Positions 44,434 to 59,129 of a DNA stretch of 64,000 nt are shown here, piece after piece (positions within the stretch are counted from its first letter, which is position 1; each line of letters opens with the position of its first letter). The stretch comes from Pyropia yezoensis. Taxonomy: Eukaryota > Rhodophyta > Bangiophyceae > Bangiales > Bangiaceae. The translations under genes were made by a program, and so were the position numbers. Where the stretch lies: contig CM020619.1 in NCBI GenBank assembly GCA_009829735.1, positions 31,517,751 to 31,581,750 on the forward strand, read 5' to 3'. The notes under the pieces were generated by a model that was given only the letters and a program-made list of their open reading frames with translations, was not told the origin of the DNA and did no database searches.

Positions 44434-45571
44434 AAGCCAAGGAGGGTGGCCGCCGCGTGGGCCGCGGGGGGGGGGGGGCGCCGGCGGGGGGGCGGCCGCT
44501 GCCCGCCGTGACCGCCGGCCGGCCCGGCGGGGGGGGAGGGGCAGGGCGGGGGGGGAGGGACAAGCGCGGGGACCTCCTCGTCGTCGGCGGCGTCGTTAGC
44601 GGGGGGCGGGGGAGGGGGCGGGGCGGGAGTGGCGGCACGGTCAGGTGGAGGCGATCAGATGGGGAGAGTGAACATCAGAATGGGGGAAGGACCAAGGGAG
44701 CAGAGACAAGGGAAGGGAAGGCCGTTGGACGGCGTGGAGGGCGGCGTTGAGCCTTCGAAGGAACCCAGGGAGCAACAGCGCGTTAAGGCCTGACGTACAG
44801 TACGAGACTGTACTGTACCACGGTCTCCCCACCCATGCCGTCGATTCTGCTTGTCGGCCATCGGCAGGGGCAGGGGGAGCGCTGACGGCTAAGGTGCTGC
44901 GCTGGAATACCCTCCAGTATCATTGTCGCGGCGGGCTGCGGTGCGGGTGGCCAACCTGGCGCCGAGGATGCAGGTGCATGCCTTTGCGTGTCCGTGCGGA
45001 CGGTAACCGATGCCCCGCCTGTTGGCGACACGGTCACCCCCGCAGCAGCTGCTGCCAGTCCCGTCACCACCGCCGCCCCCCCACAGATTCCGCCACCGCC
45101 TCCGCCGCCGCAGCCGCCGCTAACGCCTCGGCTGTACAAGAAAGGGATGGCCCTACTCACGGGGGTAACGGCGACGGGCAGACGCAACAGCAGGAGCAAC
45201 TGTGGGAGGGCGGGCAGTCGGCTGGATGCGCGGGCCGCCGCGGCGGTCGGCCTGCCACGGCAACGGGGGCGGTCGTAAAAGCGGCGACGGCGGGAAAGAC
45301 AGCTGTGCGTACCGTTGCAGTACCAGTATGGAATGTAGCGAAGGCAGCCGCCTCCGCCCCACGGAGTCGCCCTCCCCGCCGCCCCCCTCGTGGCACGCAC
45401 CCGCCCTCCCTCCCACAGTGACGCCCCCCTCGCGTCGCTCGTCACGGATCGGCGACGCCGCCCTCCCGCCAACTCCCGCCTCACCCCGGTCGAATCTGCC
45501 CATTGTGCTCCACACGCGCATCAGCAGCACCAATGCAGTCCCCCCGCCACTCGCCCCCCACGACGAGCCAG

Positions 45572-47897
45572 TCAGCGGCCGCCGTCGCCGTCGTCGTCGT
45601 CGTCCCCCTCCCACTCTCCCTCCTCTAGGGGCGACCAGAACGTGACGCCGCTGCCCGCTGACGCCATCATGGCGTACGTGGGGTTCCACTGCCTCACGCA
45701 CACGCGCCGCCCACGACCGCGACCACCGACCCGCGCACGCCGCCGCGCCGCGGCGCCGTAGGGAAAGACCCAAGGAGGAGGTAAAAAAGTGAAGGAGAGA
45801 AGAGGCAAGGAGGGGGGGGTGGATGAGGTTGGAGGGAGGTGCGCAGGTGGGCCGTCACGGGCGGGCGGGCGGGCGGGCGGGTGGGCCGCCATAACCCCCC
45901 CACGCCCCCCCACAACCCGCCCGACCGACCCGCAGCGGGACGCCATGGAGCAGTGAGGGACGCCCAGAAGAAACTCGCGCGGTCAGTTTGGGCGCCACCC
46001 CCACGCCGGCTGTGGCCATCACCGGGGCTGCACTCGCCTCCTCCGCTACCCAGCGGTAGCATATGGGTGCCGCCGTTGGCCTTCGCCGCAGACTGCGCAG
46101 CAGAAGGCACCGCCGCAGCACGCGCCGAGTCCCCCCCCCTGCCCCCCCATCCCCCCCCTCCTCATTCAAAGACCCTGCTGCATGCGCCCCCCCCTTTCCC
46201 CCCTTCCAACGTACCAGCACACACCCCACCGGTTCTGGGTGCGCCGGCAGGCGCGCCACCTCCCTCTGCCCGCGCACGCTCCACACCCGCACCTCCCCCC
46301 CCGCCGTCCCGCCCAGCACGTACCGCCCGTCGGGCGTAAACACCGCTGGCGCCGTCACGGCAGCAGTGGCAGTGGCGGCGGCGGCGGCGGCGGCGGTGGT
46401 GGCAGCCGCAGCGGCAGCGGCCGCGGCGCCGCCGCCACGCCTTGACCCACTGGCCGCGGTGGGGCGCCCCCCTCCGCCCGCCCCACCTCCTGCTGCCGCC
46501 GCCGCCGCCGCCGGGGGCTCCACCCCCCACGGCGTGCCGGCGGGCGTGCCCGTCAGCGCGTCAAGCAGCTGCACCCCCCCCCCCCAGCTGTGCACCAGCA
46601 CCACCCCCCCGGTGGCCGCAAACGCCAGCGACCGCACCGCCCCCGCCGACGTTGCGTGCGCCGCCGCCGTCGCCGCCGCCGCCGCCGCCGTCGCCGCCGC
46701 CGCCACAGCCGCGGCGGCGGCGGTGGAACGCGCCCGCCGCCCCGAGCCGCCCCCCCCCCCGCCGCGGTGGGGCGGGTCGGCCGCGTCGGCCGCCGGTGCG
46801 GCCGCCGCGGCGGCGGCGGCGCCCCCCCCCGCCACGGGCGGCGGGCGGGGGAGCACCCACGTGGCAAACGCCCCCGCGTCGAGCGCCCGCTCATCGTACA
46901 GCTGGACGGTGGTGGCGGCGGCGGCGGCGGCGGCGGGGGCGGCGGCGGCCGCCCCGCCGCCCCCCCCCCCGGCCCCCGTAGGGCCCCCCGGGTAGGCCAC
47001 CCCCAGCACCACCCCCGCCGGGTCGTACGCGACGGCCGCCCAGCCACGGACGGCGCCCCGCAGCACCGCCCGCTCCCGGGGCGTCGCCTTGTCCCACAGC
47101 CGCACGCTCCCGTCGAGGGAGGCAGACGCAAACGCGGTGGCGCCCGCGCCGCCGGGGCCGCCCCCCCGCCCCCCCCCCGCACCGCCACCACCGCCGCCAC
47201 CCCCACCACCCCTACCGCCGCTGCCGCCGCCGCCGCCGCCGCCGCCGCCGCCCCCGCCGCCGGGGGCTCCCCCCCCCCCGCCGCCCCCACCCCCCCCGCC
47301 GCCCCCACCCCACCCGTCGCCACCCTCCCACGCTGGCAGCGGCGGCGCCCCCCCCGGCGGCCCCACCACCGCCAGCCCCGTGACGGCCGCCCGGTGGCCC
47401 GAAAACCCCCGCACCACCGACGCGGTCCCCACCGCGAGCAGCCGCACGTCGCCGCCCCCCCCCGCCCCCCCCCCCCCCCGCGGGCCCCAGCAGCAGCTCG
47501 TCGGGGGCGGCGGGGAGGAAGGCGGCCACGGGCGTGCCGCCGGCGCCGCGGGGCAGCGCCACCGGCCGCCCGTGGGGGGTGCCCCGCAGGACCGACAGGA
47601 TGGTCAGGTCCGCGTCGGGCGGCGCCTCGACGGGCTGGCGGCGCCCCCCGCTCCGCCCACCCCCCCCACCCGCACCCCCACCCCCACCCCCACCCCCACC
47701 CCCGCCGCCGCCGCCCCCCGTCCTGCCACAAGAAATGGCCACGGCCAAGCTCCCATTGGGCGCCATGGCCATGGCGGTGACCGCCCCCCCCGCGGTGGAG
47801 GCGGGCAGCGGGAAGACCGCCCGCCGGGTCATGGTGGGGAAGAGCCCATCCACCAGCCGCACGGCCAGCGGGCGGGCGAGCAGCGTGGCGGGCCCTC
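45572..47897 (-). CDS. WDR82/Swd2-like WD40 protein
   Basis: WDR82/Swd2 proteins are WD40 subunits of COMPASS-type histone H3K4 methyltransferases and of cleavage/polyadenylation complexes. The exon 1 reading has the family order: AVTAMAMAPNGSLAVAI, VVRGFSGHRAAVTGLAV, FASASLDGSVRLWD, VQLYDERALDAGAFATWVL, LVHSWGGGVQLLDALTG and VFTPDGRYVLGGTAGGEVRV. Exon 1 ends at 46215 before GTACGT. Intron 46214-45689 ends GGCAG, and exon 2 supplies WNPTYAMMASAGSGVTFW and an acidic tail to 45572. The join is in frame and gives the family's C-x-x-W/F-N-P spacing. Long Gly/Ala runs interrupt several loops. A C run near 47455-47480 breaks the frame, probably a sequence error. The N-terminal start is uncertain. 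Confidence 0.75.
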
Positions 47898-48362
47898 CCC
47901 CCCCACCGCCACCCCCACCGCCACCGCCACTCCCACCGCCACTACCCCCACCACCGCCACTACCCCTACCACCCCAACCGCCCCCACCACCGCCGCCGCC
48001 ACCCCCACCGCCGCCGCCGCCACCGTCGGCGGCACCCCCGCCGCCGCCACCGCCGCCCCTCCCGCCGCCCCCCCCACCGCCGCCGCCGCCCCCCATGCCG
48101 CCACCGCCGCCGCCGCCCCCCCTGCCGCCACCGCCACCGCCGCCGCGGCCGCCGCCGCCCCGCGGGGGAGGGGGAACGGGGTGGCGCCGCGGGGGCTGCC
48201 CGCCGCGGGGCGGGTGGGCGGGCGTCCCCGCCATGGGCCGTCCCTCCCCACGGGGGTTGGGGGGAAGACCCACTCCAACGCGCGGGCGACGGGGAGCGGG
48301 GGGGGGGGGGGGGGCGGCTGCGCTCCCGCGTCTGGGGGCGCCCCCGCACGGGGGTGGGGGGT

Positions 48363-48393
<31 letters not shown>

Positions 48394-49648
48394 CGCACGC
48401 GCCGCCGTGCCGCCGCCACGGCCACGGCGCCGCGCGCGGCCGCGACGCGGGGGCGCGCCGGCAGGCGGCGACAGGGCCCCCCCCCCGGGGCGATGGATCC
48501 CGCAACCCCCGCCCGCCAATGCACTGGATTGGTGCTGCGTGTGCCCCCGCGCGCGCCCGCCGCCCGTCATTCGCCGGCCCGGCCCAGCGCGGCAGCCGTA
48601 CGTGTTACTGTATGTAGGTACTGTACATGGGTATTTAATTAGTAGGGACAGCACACGTCCAGGGAGGGGGGACGCCGGTGGCCGGCGTCGGTCGCCCCGC
48701 GGTGGGGGCCGGGTCACCCGTGGAGCAAAAACCGATGGAAGAAAAAAACAAAAGAGTCAGAGCATAGGTGCGAGACGGGCGGGACGAGTGTGCCGCTCCA
48801 CGCCCCCCCCCCCCCCCCCCACCCCTCTCCACCCCCAGGATTCGCCAGCCGACACCCACAGGGGCGCCCACCGCAGCCGCCGGCGGCCGCCGCCGCCGCC
48901 ACCGCCGCCGCTGCCCTTTGTTCCCGTGGGGACGGTTGGACCAGAGGTCCGCCCGCCGCGCTGGTGGTCGTGGCACCCCAAGCGCCACCCTCCTCCCTGT
49001 GCAACGGACCCCCCCCCCCCCCCAACCCCCGAGTGGAGCGGAAGAGCAATGGGGGAAATGCCCGGTGTTGGGCGCGCCGAAAGGCCACCCGCCCGTGTTG
49101 CTGTTTGCGACCGGGGGCACGGGGGCGGGAGGGGGGGGGCGCCCGCCAGACGGAGGCCACGCCGCGGTCGACGGCGGCGGTGGCACTACAAACACAGCGC
49201 GCACCGCGGGTCGTCGCTGACGGGGACGGTGGGGGAGGCCAGAGAGGGACGGAAAGGCAGTGAGCAGCCACTCGTCGCCGCCGCCGCCGCCGCTGCCGCC
49301 ACACCCATCGCTCTCGCTGACGGCCCCATCGTCCAGGCGGCTGCAAGAGAAAAACACAAAAAGAGGCCGCCGCCCCCACCGCCGCGGCCGCCCGTGGCCC
49401 CGTGGCTCCTCCCCCCCACGTGGGATGAGGCGCGCCACTCCTTCCTCGGGTGGCTGCGTCTGTTCCCTTCCCACGCTCCGCTCGCACGGTTTCGCACGCA
49501 GCCCCGCGTTTGCCAGCGGGGGCGCGGCGGGCTCGCCAGCGCGGTCGGACGGCGCCACCGCCCTGCTGGCCGGCCCCGTCCCGACTGGCGGAGGGGGGGG
49601 GGTTCCCCACTGCCCCCGGCGCCTCCCCCCCAGAGCGCCAGCGCAGGT

Positions 49649-49682
<34 letters not shown>

Positions 49683-50299
49683 GTACCCTCCTCTCCCCCC
49701 CGCACAAAAAAGCCACCCCCACGGCCTGCCCCCCCCGCGCACCGCAGCCGCCGCCGCCCCTGCCATCGACACCCTCCCCCCTCCGCTCCCTCTCCACCCG
49801 CGGGCGGCTGCCGCGTTCACGTCAACAAACGCTGCCCTCCCCGGCGCGCCACCGCCAACGCCCTCCGCGAGGGCGGCCGCCGGTTTGGCCGCTGCGGCGT
49901 CCACCGCAGTCGGGGCGCGGACGCCGGGAGCCCCTCTCGCTGCCGCCGCCGCCGCCGGTGGGCGGTGGTCACGGTGGCAGAAGCTCCGCTCAGAGGGGGA
50001 AGGGTGGGAGCAGAGGGGTGGGCGCCGGCCGCCACCGCTCGCACCGCGCCGCGGCTACCGCTGCTGCCCCCATCGCCCGTTGAACAAATACAATGAAATG
50101 TCAACGACCGGCGGGGACCACCGCCGCGGCGGCTGTGCCCGATAAGGCGTTGGGTTGTGGCGAAAAGCTGGTCGTGCTGCTCGAGGTCGACCCCAACAGA
50201 CAGCGCCAGCGGGAATGGAAACAGGGGACAAGAGGGCGGCGGGGGAGCCGCGACCGCCCGCGCGCGGCAGAAGGGTAGGGGTCGCCAAAAGGACGCCGC
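47898..50299. other. Extremely GC-rich stretch, no gene recognised
   Basis: It contains G or C homopolymers of 15 to more than 30 bases (48299-48314, 48367-48395, 48807-48822, about 49648-49680) and CCG/CCA repeats. Very long frames occur on both strands but carry only low-complexity Pro/Gly/Arg/Ala. The upstream region of the WDR82-like gene may contain TACTGTAC at 48619-48626 and an AT-rich patch (TTTAATTAG) at 48634-48642. Confidence 0.55.
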
Positions 50300-52481
50300 C
50301 TACGCGACGTGACCCACCCCACGCTCCTCCACGAGCGCGTCCAGCAGGCGGGGCATCCCCCACGCGGCCACCGCGGCGGCCACCGCCGGCACCAGCAGCA
50401 CCACCCCCAGGGGGATGACGAGCAGCCCCGGCGGCACCCGCACCCCCGCGGCTGCACACGGCACGGTGCGGCTCACCACCGTGTCCATCGCCCGCTGCGT
50501 CAGCCGCGACGCGCGTGCCGCCCGGATGGCCACGTTAATCTCCCGCACCCGCGCCGCCACGGCCGCCGTGGCGGCGGGGGTGGCCAGCTTCCGGCCCGCC
50601 CCGCCGCCCCCGTCGTCGGCGTACATCCAGCCAGTGGTGAAGGAGAAGAGCTCCTCCTCCGAGTCGAGCACCTCCAGCTCGCCGCACAGCTCTGGGTTGC
50701 GCGCAAACGCCCACTGCACCTCGGTCAGCCACGACACGTGCATGTCCATGGTGGAACCCGCGGGGCACGCGGGGTTCCGGTTGGCCGCTCCCACCCGAAC
50801 CGCCTCGTGGCAGTTGCTGGGGAAGTCGCACGACATCCACTGGCGGGGGGTGGTGCCGGCGGTCACGCCCTCCACGTCAATGGGGTCCGATGCCCGTCCG
50901 GAATTGACCAGGTCCAACCAGGCCTGCTCTGTGGCGGTGCCGGGCGTGACCGACCAGACGCACAGCTCCTCATCCGACAACCCGCGCATGGTCTTGGTGA
51001 GGGCGGGGGGGTGGGCGCCCAGAATCAAGGCGGCTTCAAAAAACAGAAGAACGATGGAAACGGCCATAATCAATGCAACCCGGTGGAGCGCGTAGGCCGT
51101 CGCAAAGTGCTCTTCGTGAGGGTAGAGACGGCCGCCACACATGTTTCGAGTACTTTGGGAGAAAGAGCGGATGGGAGGAGCAGGGGGTCAGCGGCGTACA
51201 CAGAGAAGCGACAAGCGGGCACCGCAGTGAGAGATGGTTAGAAAGCCAGACGGATAGTGATGACCAAAGGCAGTCACATCGCCGCGCATCATGGTAGGCG
51301 TTACAGGCAGCTGTGCTCTGTAGAAAAGAAAACAAACAACACCAAGCAAAAGCTGCAAGAGGCATGCAGCGAACGTACAAGTTGAGCAGCCACTGCAGCA
51401 CTATCAGACGGCGCCGCCGAGTGCCGTGGCCCAGCACAGAAGTCGGGCGCCACACCGACAAAATGCCGCTCCACACGACGTACGCACACATCGCCGCCCC
51501 AATGAGTGCCCACGTGCGGCCAGACAGGGGCCACACCAGCGCGCTGAAGCTGGTACCCGCACCAGCCCACAGTCGATTGCTCTTTGGAATGCGCCGAACG
51601 ATTACGAGCTTGTCCTGTGGGAGGGGGGCATCGATCGGAAAGACGCGAACAGAGACAGAGGCATAGCTCGTATGAGTGCATGTCCGTCAAACGCTCGAAG
51701 AAATGGTGCACGACCATCCGTCAGTGAACCGCGTGAAGGAGCACGCCTCACAACCAACGCGGGCGGCACCAAAGCCCACCATCGTGTAGTTCCCAAATCA
51801 ACTGCTGTCGCCATTACGAGCTGGAAGGCTCTCTCGCCGAACAAGGTCCCCAACGCCCCCCCAACGTGCCTCAAACATCGAATCGGACGACGTGCCCAAC
51901 CGCGCCCGCCGCGAGGTAAACGACAGCAGGCCCCCTGCGCCAAGGGCCATCCCGTGGCCCGGATGGCCCGGTCCGCGGCTCTCTGCCAGCAGCTCCACCA
52001 TGCCGTTGAACGTGCAGTCGGGCCCCGCCCACGCACACAGGTCCGTCGGGGCGGGCCAAGCGGTGGCGTGGAGACCAAAGCTCAGGCCGCTGAGGTTGCG
52101 GGCCCCGTACTCGCCGCACGGGAAGGGGCGGCCTGGGTAGAGCGCGCTGTCCGGGTCAGCCCCCGAGTCCAGCCCGCCCGTGTGGATAAAGGGGGGCTCC
52201 GCGAGGAAGAGGAGGCAAAGGGAGCCGTTGCGGCAGGCCGCCCACTCTGCGGGGTGGGATGCGAGCCGGGGGGCGCACGCACCGAGGGGAGCGGGGGCTG
52301 GGGGGGTGGGTGTCGCCCCAGGCACCTCTTGGGCGATAGCGGGCGCCACTACGCTCGTCGCAGCGGTGACTTTCACCGCGTGCGAGGGGGCCACGGCGGC
52401 GGCGGCGGCGGCGGCTGCGGCCGCAAGCAGAGTGCGCCACCACCGTTGCGTACAGCGACGGTGCAGACGAGCAGATAACAT
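50300..52481 (-). CDS. Candidate ionotropic-glutamate-receptor-like channel, multi-exon
   Basis: Three consecutive minus-strand pieces fit this fold. The first (52481 to about 51800) starts with an Arg-rich region and a hydrophobic Ala run (signal peptide) and has a Cys-containing extracellular domain with DCTFNGMVELLAES. The second starts after an acceptor CACAG at 51615 and reads KLVIVRRIPKSNRLW, then VWPLSGRTWALIGAAMCAYV, like the end of lobe S1 and helix M1, followed by hydrophobic pore-region sequence (LQWLLNLYV). The third (about 51140 to 50300) has HRVALIMAVSIVLLFFEAAL (M3-like), LSDEELCVWSVTPGTATEQAW (S2-like), CGELEVLDSEEELFSF, and a last helix GLLVIPLGVVLLVPAVAAAV. The exon limits and some of S1 are not resolved. 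It could instead be another membrane receptor. Confidence 0.42.
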
Positions 52482-53964
52482 GGTCAGAGGGAGTCGGGGA
52501 TGAGCCCGCAGCTGCTACAGTCGAGGGGAAGCGTCACCACGTGGTGCTCGGCGCGGGTTCCTGATGATCGGGGGCGGGTATGCGGCGGCAACGGGGGCAA
52601 AGGCTAGGTGGCCAAGAGGGGGTGACGCTGCCCCATACTCCGTGCTCAGCGCATGCGACGGCCAGCGCCGGGGGACGTATTGACCGCGGAGTGGCATGCA
52701 CTGAAGTTGTAGAGAGAGGAATGACGGGGCGGTGGCGCGCACGGCAAGACGGGGCCGTCCTCGTTGCGACTGGGAAGACACACTGATGCTGCGGGCTGTG
52801 AGTAAGGTGCCCCTCCACCGTCCGAGTGCATTGCTGTCGCCACACGTTCTCCCAAGCGATCGTCACCATCCATCGGCACGGGCCGTGCACGGCAGCAGCC
52901 TGTCACAGCTCGCCCTGTCACAGCTCGCCCATGCAAGCTGACCTCCCCGTATCAGCGGGGCGGACGGCCCAGAACCAAGAAGGCTAGCGATCACGTGGAC
53001 CAATGAAAGAGGACACGATGGCGAGTCTGCCGCAGGAGGTGACGCTCCGATCTGGACCGCCATGATCATCAAATCGAGACAGAAACGGGATCGGATGGGA
53101 GGAAGTAGGGGCATACCCCAGAACCCAGAACAAGGCTTCCCGTCTGGCGGCCATGACTCCCCCCTGCCCGCCCTGATCGGCAGGGAAAGCAACGTCGGCC
53201 GCCGCGCGTCGTTGCCGGCCACGGCAGCAGCTGCAGAGTGGTAGTTGCATGTCTTCCCCCCCCCCTTTTCCCGCCCGCCACACACCCCGAAAAGGGTCGC
53301 TCGGGCCGCTTGGGTGACCACGCCCTGTCACGTCGTGGTGGGGTGTGAGGCGGGTGACACTACCAAAGACACAAGGGCAGTCTGCCCCCAGCAGGCGGGG
53401 AAGGGGCAGCCTGCCATGGGCGACGGCGGGGGCATTGGCGGGTTACTGCTCCCGCGAGCGGCGCACGAAGAGGGGAGGGATGTCGGGTGGGCGCCGGAAT
53501 GAAGTCGTTGTGGTCGACCCGCCTTCATGGACGTGCGAGGGAGTGACGGCCACAGCTGTGGGGGCCCTCGGTCCGCGACTCCCGCTCCTGCAGCGACCAG
53601 GACTTTGCTTCTTGTGCGCAGGCCCAAACTTCAGTCGAGCACATAGTCCCGTACCTGCTGCGTTTTCTAACGCGGAGCCAGCAAACCAGTGCACCTTTTC
53701 ACGCTCCAGCGTGCCATGTCTGGTGCTCGGAGCTCGCAGTCGACGGACGCACGTTCGAGAAACTCCTCTCTGCTACACGTGCGTACATCGTGAGCCGTGG
53801 AGGCCCTGCAGGCTGCATCCGTACCCGCACAGGCCGTCCAGGCTGTGTCAGTACACCGCCAAGGTGTTCACGACGTGTAGGGGAACACGTCGCACGTTTC
53901 GGCTACTGACAAAGTAGAACAGCCACGACCGCGCCAACAGGAGATATCTACAGATGGCGTCCAT
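52482..53964. other. No gene recognised
   Basis: Short direct repeats occur (ctgtcacagctcgcc twice near 52901-52929). Frames up to 190 codons exist but show no coherent content. Confidence 0.5.
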
Positions 53965-53998
53965 GTGATATCCTCCAGCCAACCAATGGGCAACAGCC

Positions 53999-54011
53999 TA
54001 CAGTACTGTAC
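53999..54011. promoter_or_regulatory. TACAGTACTGTA palindrome upstream of threonine synthase
   Basis: A perfect 12-bp palindrome lies about 400 bp upstream of the start codon and is mirrored at 59083-59095 in the other arm. Related TACAGTAC or TACTGTAC sites occur at 44796, 44811, 48619, 59169 and 59254. Confidence 0.35.
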
Positions 54012-54385
54012 AAGCTCAATCGGTGTGTAATTGGTGGCCCACTCGATCTGGCGCAGTCGAGGGGACCGGGGGACGAAACAGTGTTGGACCCCCCCCTTCG
54101 CCGCCCCGTCCGAGACACGCCCTCTCCTTCCCCCTCCTCGGTGCGCGCAGCTCCCGGCCGCACCGCCGCGACGTGGAGCGTGGTGTCGTTTTGGTGTCTG
54201 ACGTGCTGGTGTGCGTGCCGCCTCCTCCCTCTTCCGCCCGTCGCCCCGCATCGCCGCTGCCTGGTGGAAGCTGCAGCCCGTCGCAACACCGGCCGCCCCA
54301 CCCGTCGCCACTCCGCCGCGAGTCCCCCCCGCCCCTCCCTCCCTCCCTCTCCCCCGTTCCCACGCCGGTGGCGTCTGGGGAGTAG

Positions 54386-56011
<1,626 letters not shown>

Positions 56012-56302
56012 GGAGGGGGGTAGGTGTCGGTGGGGAGGGGGGGACGCTGGCGGGTGGGAAGAGCGCGTGCGCGGGTGAGGTTGGTGGAGGGGGGGTGCGG
56101 GGTGAGAGGCAGGCTGGAGCTTGGATGGAGGATGCGTTGGTGAATGGGGGCACATCACTTGGGTGGTGACGAGGACTGCTTGACGTGTGTAATCCTTTTT
56201 TTTTTCGCCGTCCGCCGGTCATTTGTGGAGACGTCTGAGTTATTTCTTTGGTGTCTCTCAGCCAAGTCAAGGGCATGCAGCGGAGCTTGTTGCGGTTCTG
56301 CC

Positions 56303-56791
56303 GGGCCCCGTTTTTGCGCTGGCAGGCGACTCGACTGACCCGTACCCTGGCCTAGAAACCACCAGTCGGTCGCACTCGCCTAGAGCGCCCACGCACCTGT
56401 ACCCAGGCCTAGAAACCATTTGTCAGTCACCTTCGCCCACACCGCCATCTCGCACAGCGCCACGTTTCTGGGCAAGAATAATACAGGCAAGGCCAGTCCC
56501 GGCAGTCTGCCCTTGGTCGTGCAAACACGTGGCGCGAAGCTTCCGACGTCGGCAGCCCCGTATCAGGCAAATAGTAGGACACAGTTGTGGCGGCAACAGC
56601 ATCGTTGACAAAGGCAGTATCACATAAACGCACGTCATCCGACAGACACTATCACTGGCAGCTCATCGAGGAGAGCAGATGCCCTCCCGCGTGCCGCAGC
56701 ACAGGCCCAACAAAATCACAAGAATGAGAACACCAACAAACACAGCAACATGCAACCAATGGCCGTAGAAAAAAAAAGATTACAAAAACGG
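56303..56791. other. Unique spacer of the inverted duplication
   Basis: These 489 bp lie between the two arms. They contain two diverged direct repeats around GTACCC(T/A)GGCCTAGAAACCA (near 56340 and 56398). Just inside the arms, CCCCGTTTTTG and its complement extend the pairing after a 4-nt offset. No gene seen. Confidence 0.7.

Positions 56792-59129
<2,338 letters not shown>

Noticed and set aside
47089-50083. Very long plus-strand frames (517 and 849 codons)
   Set aside because: They consist of Pro, Arg, Gly and Ala runs from CCG/CCC repeats and lie opposite the WDR82-like gene. Nothing in them is recognisable.
53345-53917. 190-codon plus-strand frame before the inverted duplication
   Set aside because: No recognisable content and overlapping frames on both strands are equally open.
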